Source: UBA4479 sp963974935 (lineage in GTDB: Bacteria > Pseudomonadota > Alphaproteobacteria > Rhodospirillales > Casp-alpha2). Taken from it: DNA of 64,000 nucleotides. The notes under the pieces are model-generated. The model was given only the letters and a program-made list of their open reading frames with translations. It had not been told where the DNA came from and did not search any database. Location of the stretch: assembly GCA_963974935.1 (NCBI GenBank), contig CAXBEV010000014.1, positions 29,734 through 93,733 of the forward strand, given 5' to 3'. Positions within the stretch are counted from its first letter, which is position 1. Each line of letters begins with the position of its first letter. This document shows, piece by piece, positions 21,350 to 30,784 of the stretch. The position numbers were made by a program, and so were the translations under genes.

Positions 21350-22573
21350 TTATTCGCGCTTTGGTGTGTCAGGTCCCGCAATGACACCAGCAAGAGTGAG
21401 GGCCGTTATCTCCTCAGCGCTATAGCCCAGAGCACGCATAACATCTTTGGTACTTTCACCGGCGGTGTCCGGCTGCCTCAACGGCGCACGTTTCCAGGAA
21501 TCAGACGTAAAGCCAAGTCCTGGAAGTTTGAGCGGAACGTCCCTACCTGGCAGAGGCAAATCATCAAGGCATCCCGATGCTGCTGTTTGTGGATGCGCAA
21601 GAATGTCGCCCAGATTACGAACCTTACCCGCAGGCACAGAAACGTCACCAAGGATACCTTCCCAAGCCGTCGCTGTGCGGAGTCGAAAGGCCTTCTCCAA
21701 AGCAACTGTGATTGTCGCGCGTTCGTCATCGCTTAGATGGCCCGTCTTTTCGGCCAGTGGGATCAAGTTATCCAAGCCCAGCGCCGTAACCATGCGCACC
21801 GCCTGTGCGGATGTGTTCGCGGTAACAACCAGATACCCGTCCGCGGCATCGAACCTGCCGGCAAAAGGGCTGCCGCTGAACGGTATATTCCCCTGCAGAC
21901 CGCGCTCCTGTCCCGTCGTTTGCTGATCAATCGCGAAGGTGCCCATAAACGCCAAAACCGAAGCCAGCATCGGCACCTGCAGGTGCTGGCCGTCGCCGGA
22001 GACTTTGCGTTGATGTAACGCACCTGTAACTGCCAGTGCCGCCGTCAGACCCGCAATATAATCCGTAATCGGCAACCCCGCCCGTTGCGGCCCGGACTCT
22101 GCTGTGCCGGTCATACTCATCAATCCCGACATGCCCTGCACAATGTGATCATACGCCGGCGTATCTTTGAGCGGCCCGACATCGCCATATCCGCTGAGCG
22201 AGCAATAAATAATGTCAGGTTTCACGGCACAGATATCGTCATAGCCAACCCTGAGACGGTCCATGACGCCGGGACGATAGTTCTCGATGACCACATCACT
22301 TTCAGCCGCCAATTTCAAAAACACGTCTCGCCCACGAGGGTCTTTCAAATTCAGCAAGATACACTTTTTGCCCGCGTTCTGGGCCGAGAAGGAGCCACCG
22401 AGCCCCGCCGCAATCAAATCGTCCGAGCCCGCGTGATGACGAATAAAATCATTCCCCCCCAGCCGTTCGACACGCACCGCCTCGGCCCCCATAAGGCATA
22501 ACTGATAGCTCGCAAACGGCCCGGCAATGACATGGGTCGCATCAAGAATTTTCACTCCGGAAAGTGGCAACAT
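21350..22573 (-). CDS. CaiB/BaiF family (family III) CoA-transferase
   Basis: A cytoplasmic enzyme that moves CoA between a CoA thioester and a carboxylic acid through an aspartyl-CoA anhydride. The frame extends to 22624, but AGGAG at 22587-22583 is spaced correctly for the ATG at 22573 (MLPLSGVKILD), giving 407 residues. Typical family features are the DATHVIAGPFASYQL start, the nucleotide-binding ERLGGNDF, NLKDPRGRD, VIENYRPGVMDRLRVGYDD, and the catalytic Asp in PAYDHIVQGMSGLMS. The substrate acid is unknown. It has no adjacent dehydrogenase or acyl-CoA gene. Confidence 0.92.
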   Translation of the reverse strand: MLPLSGVKILDATHVIAGPFASYQLCLMGAEAVRVERLGGNDFIRHHAGSDDLIAAGLGGSFSAQNAGKKCILLNLKDPRGRDVFLKLAAESDVVIENYRPGVMDRLRVGYDDICAVKPDIIYCSLSGYGDVGPLKDTPAYDHIVQGMSGLMSMTGTAESGPQRAGLPITDYIAGLTAALAVTGALHQRKVSGDGQHLQVPMLASVLAFMGTFAIDQQTTGQERGLQGNIPFSGSPFAGRFDAADGYLVVTANTSAQAVRMVTALGLDNLIPLAEKTGHLSDDERATITVALEKAFRLRTATAWEGILGDVSVPAGKVRNLGDILAHPQTAASGCLDDLPLPGRDVPLKLPGLGFTSDSWKRAPLRQPDTAGESTKDVMRALGYSAEEITALTLAGVIAGPDTPKRE

Positions 22574-22990
22574 GGTCTTCATCTCCTCTTCGCGAGTGCA
22601 GGTTTCAATTGCACTTCGCAGCACTGTCCCATGTTGATTGTGAGTTCATGCCCGGCACGTTGTCCATCAAGTTGATATATGATCAAGGAATGAGTGCCCC
22701 GACGTCGCGAAATTGTCAGAACTGTCTGTAGAATTTGGATGGCCCTTATACGTCAAGTCATAGCCAGCGATGGACACGACTTATTCGATGCCATCAACCG
22801 CAGATCCCTAGGGCTTGCCTTTATCATCCACTTGATATTGGCGTGGTCCGTCATGAGAAATTAAAGCAATTATATCTCAACTGGCTCAGTTATAAGGAGG
22901 CATCTCACTATTGGTTCGCCGGCGACCCCAGAGATAAGCATCGTAATCCTATCTTCAATCCTCATTTCTATCGGCGTTCCGGGCCTGAAC
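22574..22990. other. intergenic stretch without a supported gene
   Basis: About 415 bases between the CoA-transferase start and the stop of the PAS kinase. The plus strand holds a 41-codon frame (from 22739) and a 98-codon frame (from 22735). The latter includes HEKLKQLYLNWLSYKEA, faintly like the start of a PAS_5-type protein, but neither has a convincing ribosome-binding site or family match. It may be degraded coding DNA. Confidence 0.3.
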
Positions 22991-24475
22991 TCAGCTACAA
23001 ATTATTCGTTCCGCAGGCAAACAAACGGTAACGGTCGTGCCTTTCCCAATTTCACTTTCCAATTCCAATGTGCCGCCATGCAACTGGACTAGCTGCTTCG
23101 ATAAAGACAGTCCTAATCCGGTTCCTTCATGTGACAGCAGGGCGTTTGCACGCACTTGGCCAAAGGGTTCCATGACTTCCTGCATATGTTCCTCGGCAAT
23201 CCCAACGCCCGTATCCGCGACGACGATTGAAAGGCCATTGTCTGCATTCACGTGGGCTGAGAGCGTGATAGCCCCGCCTTTTTGATTGTATTTCACTGCA
23301 TTTGCCAGCGGGTTAAGCACTATTTGTTTAAGCAAACGCTCATCGACGCGAACCATCGGTAAATCGTCGGGCGTTTCATAATGAAATGATATCGAAGAAG
23401 CTTCTTTCCTACCCTTGATCATTCTAAGGCAGTAGATAAGAAGATCATCAATATTGACATCATCCTCATGAAGAGCAAATTGACCGGCTTCAATCTTTTC
23501 CAGATCAAGCACATCATTCACGAGATGGAGTAGGTGACGACCGGAATTATGGATATCCAGCATGTATTCATGGTATCGGTCATTTTCAATCGCCCCAAGT
23601 ACTTGCTCCATTATCATTTCTGAAAACCCGATTATGGCGTTCAACGGTGTTCGCAATTCATGGCTCATGCAGGCAAGAAAATCAGATTTCGCATGATTTG
23701 CGCGCTCTGCAACTACCAACGCATTTTGAAGGTCCTCTTCCGCCCGTTTGAGTTCTGTAATATCCGTGTATAGCGTAGCTATACCGCCGTCAGGCAAGCG
23801 CTGCTCATCTACTAATAGTCGAACATCTTCACGCTGAAGTTCAAATGGCCCTGTTGGATTTCGGTGGCGAGTCAGGCGTTCGGCCATCCATTCGGCTTCC
23901 CTGCCACGCGCCTCCGGTGCCAACCCCCTTTCAACTAGAGTTTTTAAGTGGTCTTTAAAAACTGTTCCTTCAACAAAGTTTTCTGGCACTGCGCGGTTCA
24001 TGAAGTGCCAAGATTTATTGGCATAAATTAGCCTATCTTCTGCATCAAAAAGGGTAACGCCTTCGCTCAAAGATTCGATGGCCGCGAAAAGATTATTTGC
24101 AATGCGTTCTTGGTCTTTCCTTTGAGTGATATCTACGTGCCAAACAATTCCAGCGACTTTTCCTTCAAAGTGAATTGGTTGAGAATTCATCAGAACCCAC
24201 CACTTTGAGCCGTCCAATCGCTTTCGTTCTGATTCGAAGTTAACTAATTGCTCGTGTTTCTGAAAAATTGAAAAAGCATATTCCAAGTCCTCCTCGTGCA
24301 CCCAAGTCTCGCTGATATCTCGATCAAGTAACTCTTCAGCTGATTCGGCTCCTAGCATTTTTACGAGCATACTGTTTACGTACAGCCTCTCGCCGGTGCC
24401 GGTCTCCAATATGGCGATGCCTATGGGACAGTTTTCCAGTATTTGTTTCATGTGGTCATTTAGAGACTCGACCAT
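22991..24475 (-). CDS. PAS-PAS sensor histidine kinase (soluble)
   Basis: A 494-residue kinase without membrane segments, so it probably senses an internal signal. An N-terminal PAS with its PAC strand (residues about 8-117, ending VDITQRK) is followed by a PAS_7-like domain (about 125-245). A short coiled linker leads to HisKA with His272 in SHELRTPLNAI. The HATPase domain has the N box as NPLANAVKYN, G1 DTGVGI and G2 GTGLGLSLS. There is no receiver, and no response regulator lies beside it. The sequence is AT-richer than its neighbours. Confidence 0.92.
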   Translation of the reverse strand: MVESLNDHMKQILENCPIGIAILETGTGERLYVNSMLVKMLGAESAEELLDRDISETWVHEEDLEYAFSIFQKHEQLVNFESERKRLDGSKWWVLMNSQPIHFEGKVAGIVWHVDITQRKDQERIANNLFAAIESLSEGVTLFDAEDRLIYANKSWHFMNRAVPENFVEGTVFKDHLKTLVERGLAPEARGREAEWMAERLTRHRNPTGPFELQREDVRLLVDEQRLPDGGIATLYTDITELKRAEEDLQNALVVAERANHAKSDFLACMSHELRTPLNAIIGFSEMIMEQVLGAIENDRYHEYMLDIHNSGRHLLHLVNDVLDLEKIEAGQFALHEDDVNIDDLLIYCLRMIKGRKEASSISFHYETPDDLPMVRVDERLLKQIVLNPLANAVKYNQKGGAITLSAHVNADNGLSIVVADTGVGIAEEHMQEVMEPFGQVRANALLSHEGTGLGLSLSKQLVQLHGGTLELESEIGKGTTVTVCLPAERIICS

Positions 24476-24686
24476 TATTTATCGCCCTTTTAGGTGCGGA
24501 GGTTCGCAAATTTACTCAAGGTATGCGATTTTGAAAAGGTCATGAGCTAGTCGTCGAACACGCATCTGTGAACGTCGAGTTTTGTCTAGTTAAGGTTCCC
24601 CACCCACGGCTTCGCGAATATCCGTTCCTGGCTAAGAAGCGACCTTCTCAATGGTGATTGAAAATAGTTCGTTAATGATTGTGACC

Positions 24687-24960
24687 TCAACCGGTCATTG
24701 CAACACATTGATCAAATTTTTCAGTCGGTGTTTCAAATTGAAATGTCTTTCTAGGTCGCTCATTCAGTTGCCGCGCAATCTTGTTGAGATGAGCCTGGGA
24801 ATGGTGCGACAAGTCGGTTTCCTTTGGAAAGTACTGCCCGAAGCCGGCGATTGGTGCTTTTGTTTGAACCGCGTTGCCAAGGGCTTTGTGGGTCGCAGAA
24901 GTAGACATCAATATCGGTCGCCAGCGTGAAACGCTTTATCCAGCTGTGCTGTCGGCGCTT
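24687..24960 (-). pseudogene. IS30-family transposase, 3' remnant with frameshift
   Basis: Two frames on the minus strand together reconstruct the C-terminal 80 or so residues of an IS30-type transposase. The first frame (24960 to about 24850) gives RFTLATDIDVYFCDPQSPWQRGSN. The other frame (about 24870 to 24687) gives FGQYFPKETDLSHHSQ, LNERPRKTFQFETP and the end KFDQCVAMTG. A frameshift lies near 24850-24870 and the N-terminal two thirds are gone. No intact terminal repeats were recognised in the flanks 24476-24686 and 24961-25164, which otherwise hold nothing I can name. Confidence 0.82.
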
Positions 24961-25164
24961 TGACCAATTTGCTGTTCCTTTACGGGCCTTAGCCTTTCGG
25001 GTGCGCGCGGTGTAAGGGCGTTCAGTTCATGTTGCTATTCAGCCGCTATATCTTAGGGTAGCGTGCCCGGGTCGTGTCTATGGCGCTGATCTACGGGCAC
25101 CACTCGGCAATCAATGGTCTTTGGCTATGAAGACCTGACTTGCTGCTAAACTGAAGGTGTCAAA

Positions 25165-25290
25165 ATGGCTAAAGGTAATAATCAGCGCGGCAATAAAGAA
25201 GCCAAAAAACCCAAAAAGGTCAAAGAGAAGATTTCCGCAACGGCAGATTCTAACGCACGGAAATCGACGATAGGCAAAAAGACCGCCTAA
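25165..25290 (+). CDS. small highly basic protein (41 aa)
   Basis: A 41-residue frame from ATG to TAA with AAGGTG seven bases upstream. The product starts MAKGNNQRGNKEAKKPKK and is about one quarter lysine, ending in KKTA. The N-terminal pattern (MAKG..R.NKEAKKPKK) resembles a small conserved hypothetical protein annotated in many alphaproteobacteria; the function is unknown and the charge suggests nucleic-acid binding. It survives between a transposase remnant and an empty stretch. Confidence 0.65.
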   Translation: MAKGNNQRGNKEAKKPKKVKEKISATADSNARKSTIGKKTA

Positions 25291-25765
25291 CCTTAAAGCG
25301 GTTTGTCCCCGCAGGGTTTATATCTGATCGACGTTGCGCCGCGATGGCTTGGCCAAGACGTAAGCCGAGATATCTCGGGCGCGGGGTGAACGGTCACACT
25401 AGGCGTATGCGGTGTCGGCAGGCAGACGAACAGGGTCTGACGTGATACTTTAACATTTCGTCGTTTAGGTGTTAACCTGCCGGACAGACCCAGAGAAGGC
25501 GCGACCACATAAACAAAATCCTCGGGCGTGTGCGGTTTTGAACAGCGCGCCCAACGTCTTTTGCGGTTAGTAAGTGGTCCCATGCCTCCCCTAGACATGA
25601 GACCTCCCTTGCCAAACTCGCCGGACCTGAAATGGTTCGATACTTTTTAGAGGTTCTTAGGTCTGAGGGTGGCGGCGTTATAATTATAAAATCATGGGCA
25701 CCAAACGACCGAAAGGTTCGGCCTGAGGCCAGTCCAATGTTTGGGATAAGATCAGAATTTATGAG
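25291..25765. other. gene-poor stretch
   Basis: About 475 bases with no convincing gene. The minus-strand frames here (25293-25598 and 25472-25960) have no protein-like pattern, and the second overlaps the MscS gene. It contains a perfect 14-base palindrome (CCGAGATATCTCGG, 25365-25378). The promoter of the downstream channel gene should be in the AT-rich part near 25680-25760. Confidence 0.4.
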
Positions 25766-27169
25766 ATGACCCAGCTTCACCAGCATCCAAAAAATTACCT
25801 CGTCCAGCTTATTGGATGGCTGCGCACGGTAGGGGTTGCCACGTTGCTGTTTGCCTGTGCGGCGCCTGCCCTGGCGCAGAATGTCGCCCCAGCCGCACCG
25901 CCGCAGGCCGTGGCGGTCGTTCCCGAAGCGAGCGATGCGAAGATTGAGGAGCGCCTGCAACGCATCTTGAAATCGACCGGATGGTTCGAGGCGACACGCG
26001 TCTCAGTGCATGACGGGGTGGTCTTCCTCGACGGCACGACGGAGACGCAGGCACATCAGGCCTGGGCTGGCGCGCTCGCCGAAAACACGCAAGGCACTGT
26101 CGCCGTCGTCAACCGGATTGAGACCAATGCCGATGTCAGCTCGACCTTAGCGCGCGCAGGCGAGGAATTCACAAACTTCTACTGGCGGATGATCAAAGCT
26201 TGGCCGCTGTTGGTGCTCGCCGCCTTTATCATCTTGGCTACATGGCTGATCGCCAAACTTGTGTCGTGGGTGGTTCGGCTAATGTTCGTGGGCCGCATCG
26301 AATCCCCACTGCTGCTGTCGGTGATGGCACGGGCGTTTGCGATTCCCGTCTTTCTGCTGGGCATTTATTTCGTGCTGCAATTTTCCGGACTTACGAGCCT
26401 GGCCATTACCGTGCTTGGGGGCACTGGGGTGATCGGCATCATCATTGGCTTCGGCGTGCGCGACATCGCCGAGAATTTTCTGGCGAGCATGCTGCTTAGC
26501 GCACGTAATCCCTTTCGCAGCGGTGACCTGATCGACGTCGGTGGCCACACAGGTGTGGTCCAGAACTTGAACATGCGCAGCACCGTGCTGCTCACACTCG
26601 ACGGCAATCAAGTGCAGATTCCCAACTCCACCGTCTATAAGAGTATCATCAAGAACTACAGCAGCATTCCAAGCCGCCGTGCCGAGTTTACGATCGGTGT
26701 CGGTTACGATTCCTCGGCCGCTAAGGCGCAGGCCCTGATCGCGGAGGTGTTGCGAGAGCATCCCGCCGTTCTCGAGACCCCCGAGCCGCTGGTGCTGGTG
26801 GCAGAACTAGGCTCGGCAACGGTGGATTTACGCATCTATTATTGGTTCGACAGCGCCACCTACTCGCCTGACAAAATCAACTCGGCGCTGCTGCGCCAGA
26901 CCAAGAACGCTCTCCTCAAAGGAGGCATCGAACTGCCGGATTCCGCGCGCGAAGTGATTTTCCCCAAAGGCGTTCCCGTCATCCAGATGACGAGCACCAC
27001 AGAAGTTTCTCGCGAAGCCGGCAGCGCTGCTGGCGCCGACCATGCTGCTGACGAAATGAGCGATACGACGCCCAGCGAAGGCGACTTGTCCAACGAAACG
27101 CTGGAGATACGGGAGCAGCAATCCGAAGGCAACCTGCCGGAAGCGCAAGAAAACCTGCTCAAGAAATAG
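25766..27169 (+). CDS. mechanosensitive channel of the MscS family with N-terminal BON domain
   Basis: An inner-membrane channel of 467 residues that releases solutes on hypo-osmotic shock. A signal peptide (cleavage near residue 33, ALAQ) is followed by a BON-like domain of about 60 residues (VSVHDGVVFLDGTTET), unlike the basic MscS. Three membrane helices follow: WPLLVLAAFIILATWLIA, a second near LLLSVMARAFAIPVFLLG, and the glycine/alanine-rich pore helix TVLGGTGVIGIIIGFGVRD. The beta domain begins NPFRSGDLIDVGG. An acidic C-terminal tail of about 55 residues is likely disordered. BON domains bind membranes or peptidoglycan, so the periplasmic module may couple the channel to the envelope. 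Confidence 0.92.
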   Translation: MTQLHQHPKNYLVQLIGWLRTVGVATLLFACAAPALAQNVAPAAPPQAVAVVPEASDAKIEERLQRILKSTGWFEATRVSVHDGVVFLDGTTETQAHQAWAGALAENTQGTVAVVNRIETNADVSSTLARAGEEFTNFYWRMIKAWPLLVLAAFIILATWLIAKLVSWVVRLMFVGRIESPLLLSVMARAFAIPVFLLGIYFVLQFSGLTSLAITVLGGTGVIGIIIGFGVRDIAENFLASMLLSARNPFRSGDLIDVGGHTGVVQNLNMRSTVLLTLDGNQVQIPNSTVYKSIIKNYSSIPSRRAEFTIGVGYDSSAAKAQALIAEVLREHPAVLETPEPLVLVAELGSATVDLRIYYWFDSATYSPDKINSALLRQTKNALLKGGIELPDSAREVIFPKGVPVIQMTSTTEVSREAGSAAGADHAADEMSDTTPSEGDLSNETLEIREQQSEGNLPEAQENLLKK

Positions 27170-27297
27170 CGCACCCTGTCCCACGCCATGCGGGACAGAC
27201 CGCTAGTTATTTTTTCACGTTGTCGGGTGCCCGGTTTCATTACCCTGAGAAAAGGTGAGATCAGTGGTCTCCATGCCGTGGGGGCTGGATGTAACTG

Positions 27298-27504
27298 TTG
27301 ATCGTGCTCGACGACAACAGCATCGATGTCGTCATTGATCTCGTTGCTGGCCCCCGGTGGCCGAAACTTCAAAATGTGCTGCGTTTTGGCGGTAGGTATA
27401 CCGTTTCCGACGCCATCGGCAGTCCGCATGAAAGGATTTTAGATGCACAAAAGGCATTTCAATCGAAGAACCACATCGGGAAAACCGTTCTGACGTTAGG
27501 ATAA
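27298..27504 (+). pseudogene. zinc-type alcohol dehydrogenase (MDR), 3' remnant
   Basis: A 68-codon frame that begins at TTG and reads like the C-terminal part of a medium-chain dehydrogenase/reductase. VVIDLVAGPRWPKLQNVLRFGGRY matches the strand after the Rossmann core, and AQKAFQSKNHIGKTVLTL matches the very C-terminus. The 40 or so residues normally between these parts appear to be missing, as is the whole N-terminal catalytic domain. It is a deletion remnant, not a working gene. Confidence 0.6.
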
Positions 27505-27558
27505 AGAGGCTCGGACGCTGCGCACCCGTCCGTTGGCAAAGCCATTTGGGCCGATATG

Positions 27559-28176
27559 TCAGCCCACCATAAATACATCATATCGCGTGGATTTACCTGC
27601 GATCTGATGGGAAGCACCGCGGATTCCCTCCATAGGGCTGGCCCGCTGAGGCCACTTTAACACCACCCGTTCGCTGGCTGTCGCCAAGGCGACCTGCATA
27701 AGTTCAATAGAGTCCTCATCCGTGCCGACAATCTCGCGGAGCATGCGCATTTCATTTTTCACAAGGGCGGTTTTTTTTCGTACTGGGTGCATCGGGTCGA
27801 CGATCACCACCTCTGGCAAAAGGCTGGGCAGCAGGTCCCTGGCATCACCGTGAATCAGAGTCATACGGTTGATCACTTCTGCCACATCGCCACCAACTTG
27901 TCTGGCGGATGCCATCCCTACTTTCAAGAGCTCGTGTATGACGGGGGACCGTTCAATCAGGGTGACCTCCGCGCCCAGCGAGGCCAACAAGAAAGCGTCT
28001 CGGCCGAGACCGGCCGTTGCATCGACAATCTTTGGGGTTTTACCCCGCTTCATCCCGACAGCCTTGGGCAGAGCTTGGCCGCGACCACCGCCGAAACGAA
28101 ACCGATGTGCCACCGCCCCACCCGTGAAATCACAGATGAGACTGTCTGCCTGTGGTGTCTTGTCTTTACGTGTCAT
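27559..28176 (-). CDS. rsmJ: RsmJ-like 16S rRNA (guanine-N2)-methyltransferase
   Basis: A SAM-dependent methyltransferase of 205 residues. In E. coli the family methylates G1516 of 16S rRNA. The SAM-binding motif is VDATAGLGRDAFLLASLGA, with an acidic end in TLIERSP and LIHGDA. The family signature DPMFP reads DPMHP here, and the downstream V.KRP reads LKWP. It is also shorter than the E. coli protein by about 45 residues at the N-terminus. RsmJ is mainly known from gammaproteobacteria, so a copy here may be transferred or divergent. The stop is close to the decayed dehydrogenase. Confidence 0.8.
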   Translation of the reverse strand: MTRKDKTPQADSLICDFTGGAVAHRFRFGGGRGQALPKAVGMKRGKTPKIVDATAGLGRDAFLLASLGAEVTLIERSPVIHELLKVGMASARQVGGDVAEVINRMTLIHGDARDLLPSLLPEVVIVDPMHPVRKKTALVKNEMRMLREIVGTDEDSIELMQVALATASERVVLKWPQRASPMEGIRGASHQIAGKSTRYDVFMVG

Positions 28177-28312
28177 CCTATTCCTTTAATGGAGGCAATA
28201 GGCTCGGCAAAGTAAAATGAAGCCCCAGGCTCAGCAAATGCATGGTCTGGCAAGGGAACCATTAGCGAGAAAAAATATTTATCCGCAACATCGCGAACTT
28301 CCGCTCCTAACC

Positions 28313-30784
28313 TTAGCGGACCACATGTTCGATTTTCGCAACGGTATCCCTCAAAATTTGCGAGACCTCTGATGCCAAATCAAGTGCATCGTCGGCACGA
28401 CCATTCCGCAATTGATCCTCGGCAACTTCTAAAATTTTAGCAAGCTTACCCGCGCCAATTGATCCCGCAACCCCTCGCATCGCATGAACCAAATCCGCAG
28501 CGTCATCATGCTTTGATTGCTTGATAAGTTGCACGATTTCATTATCCGCATGACTGTATTTATCTATGAATTTTTTCAAAAAAACATCTATTGCCTCTTC
28601 TGATAACCCCAGTCTATTTTTGACTTCATCGTAGTTAAAATAATCGCCGTGTCTTGCGGGTTCCGATGAAATTGGCTGCGAATCCGATGTCCAATTGACC
28701 CAATTGTCCAATTTTGAGATCAATGCGCGAGCGTCTATGGGCTTCGTGAGATGGTCATTCATTCCCGCTTCAAGGCAGCGGTCACGCTCCTCACTCAATG
28801 CGTGGGCTGTCATGGCGAGGATTGGTATTCTTGAAAAACCGAGATCTTTTCGAATGATTTTCGTCGCGGTCAGGCCATCCATCTCAGGCATTTGAATATC
28901 CATTAAGATCGTTGCGAAATACTCCTCTCCGCGTTCCCTTAATAGTTCAACCGCTTCCTTTCCATTCTCGGCCAGTTCGACGGTATACCCGCCATTCTCA
29001 AGAACGCCCGTTGCGACCATCTGGTTCAGCTCATTATCTTCTACGAGAAGAAGAATCGCATCCTGATTGAGAGCCTTAGCTGATGGCACGTCTGCTAAAG
29101 GAACCCGTTTTGATAGAGCGACGCCTCCATCATCGTTGAAGACCTCCATCATTTTATCGAACAAGAAAGATGTATTGATCGGTTTCTGGAGGAAGTGCGC
29201 TACGTCCAGCTTTTCAAGATCTCCAATAATTTCATCCACCTCCAACACAGAGACCATAAAGATGGTTTGAAGCTGACCAGCCGTTTTTATCTGACGTATT
29301 TTACGAATTGTTTCAACACCATCCATTTCTGGCATTTTCCAATCAACCAGAAGAAGGTCGAACGACCGACCGTCGGCGGACGCAAGTGAGACTTTGTCGA
29401 TTGCCTCCATACCAGATTTGGCCGTTTCGACCTCAAATCGCATTTTATCGAGGGCCATTTTCAGAAGTTCACGCGCGGCCTCATTGTCGTCGACGATGAG
29501 AATTCGAATTGTCCGCGGGTCTATGCCAAAAACTTCTCGGCGGGTTCTGGTGGATTTGGCGACGACGAGAGGAAGCCGAAAGCTAAAGGTGCTGCCTTTA
29601 CCTTCTGCACTCTCTGCCCAAATGGTTCCGCCCATTAAGTCGACGAGCTGTTTGGAAATACTTAGGCCCAGGCCAGTGCCGCCATATTCACGTGTGATAG
29701 ATTGGTCTGCTTGAGTAAAAGGCTTGAAAAGATCCTCGCATTGCGCTGCGCTCATCCCAATACCGGTATCCTTGACCGAAAGGACAAGCCAACCCAATCC
29801 GTCCTGATCGTGCTCCGCGCCAACGGAAATCGTCACATCCCCGCTTTTGGTAAATTTTACTGCGTTCCCAACGAGATTAATCAGAACCTGACCGATCCTA
29901 AGCGGATCCCCCCGCATCGCAGGTGGTGTGCTTGAATCAATATTGATCAGCAGCTCGATCTGATTTTCTTCTGATTTTGCACTAACGACGGATGCTAAAT
30001 TTGCTAAAACATCGTTGATCTCAAAATCGACTGTCTCAATTTCGAGTTTCCCTGCCTCTATCTTTGAAAAGTCTAAAATATCATTGATCAAGCCGAGCAG
30101 ATTTTTACCGGCAAGAGAAACTCGGAAAAGATGACCTTCTTGTTGTTCGTTCAATTCCGTTTTCAGGACAAGCTCGGTCAGGCCAATAATCGCGTTTAGC
30201 GGTGTCCGGATTTCATGGCTCATTGAAGCTAGAAACTGCGACTTCGCGCGCTCAGCAAGCTCAGCAGCCTCTCTTTCCTTTACCGCATTTCGCAGAGCGT
30301 CACGTAGTTCCATCTCGTCGATGACGAGCGTTGCCAAATCTTCTAATAGTAGCCTGTGGTCTTCGCTGATTTGCCGGGGCACGTGATCAATTGCACATAA
30401 CGTTCCGATGTTGTGCCCGTCAGAAGTTATAAGCGGCGCCCCAGCATAAAACCGGACCAATGGGCCGCCGGTTACGAGTGGATTGTCTGCGAAACGCTGA
30501 TCTTTCAATGCATCTTCGACCACGAAAACTTTGTCGTCGAGAATTGCGTGAGCACAAAATGCAACGTCTCTGGGGGTCTCTTCAGCATCCAAGCCATACT
30601 TGGCTTTAAACCATTGCCGGTCTTCATCAACTAAAGAAACGAGCGCGATGGGTACACCGATTGTCTCTGCGACGACCCTTGTAATCCTATCGAAAGCAGC
30701 TTCCGAAGGGGTATCAAGTACCTTGTAATTACGGAGTCGCTCTAGTCTTTCTTTTTCTGTCACAGGCAATGGTGCGGGCTGCAT
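28313..30784 (-). CDS. GAF hybrid sensor histidine kinase (GAF-HisKA-HATPase-REC-REC-HPt)
   Basis: A soluble phosphorelay protein of 823 residues. The frame opens at 30898, but GAGGAG lies eight bases before the ATG at 30784 (MQPAPLPVTEKE), which is preferred. A GAF domain (about 18-165) follows the common NYKVLDTPSEAAFDRIT start. HisKA has His190 in SHEIRTP, then an HATPase (about 290-405). The first receiver has its Asp in LVDWKMP and the second in LMDIQMP. A C-terminal HPt has its His in LVHAMRG. GAF domains of this kind can bind small ligands or heme. It lies downstream of the nitric oxide reductase on the same strand, so an NO or redox signal is possible, but nothing in the sequence proves it. 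Confidence 0.92.
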   Translation of the reverse strand: MQPAPLPVTEKERLERLRNYKVLDTPSEAAFDRITRVVAETIGVPIALVSLVDEDRQWFKAKYGLDAEETPRDVAFCAHAILDDKVFVVEDALKDQRFADNPLVTGGPLVRFYAGAPLITSDGHNIGTLCAIDHVPRQISEDHRLLLEDLATLVIDEMELRDALRNAVKEREAAELAERAKSQFLASMSHEIRTPLNAIIGLTELVLKTELNEQQEGHLFRVSLAGKNLLGLINDILDFSKIEAGKLEIETVDFEINDVLANLASVVSAKSEENQIELLINIDSSTPPAMRGDPLRIGQVLINLVGNAVKFTKSGDVTISVGAEHDQDGLGWLVLSVKDTGIGMSAAQCEDLFKPFTQADQSITREYGGTGLGLSISKQLVDLMGGTIWAESAEGKGSTFSFRLPLVVAKSTRTRREVFGIDPRTIRILIVDDNEAARELLKMALDKMRFEVETAKSGMEAIDKVSLASADGRSFDLLLVDWKMPEMDGVETIRKIRQIKTAGQLQTIFMVSVLEVDEIIGDLEKLDVAHFLQKPINTSFLFDKMMEVFNDDGGVALSKRVPLADVPSAKALNQDAILLLVEDNELNQMVATGVLENGGYTVELAENGKEAVELLRERGEEYFATILMDIQMPEMDGLTATKIIRKDLGFSRIPILAMTAHALSEERDRCLEAGMNDHLTKPIDARALISKLDNWVNWTSDSQPISSEPARHGDYFNYDEVKNRLGLSEEAIDVFLKKFIDKYSHADNEIVQLIKQSKHDDAADLVHAMRGVAGSIGAGKLAKILEVAEDQLRNGRADDALDLASEVSQILRDTVAKIEHVVR

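Noticed and set aside
22735..23031. 98-codon frame with a faint PAS_5-like start
   Set aside because: No ribosome-binding site, overlaps the end of the PAS kinase gene, and the likeness is too short to call.
25472..25960. 162-codon minus-strand frame overlapping the MscS gene start
   Set aside because: Composition is not protein-like, it overlaps the signal-peptide region of a clear gene, and it shows no known motif.
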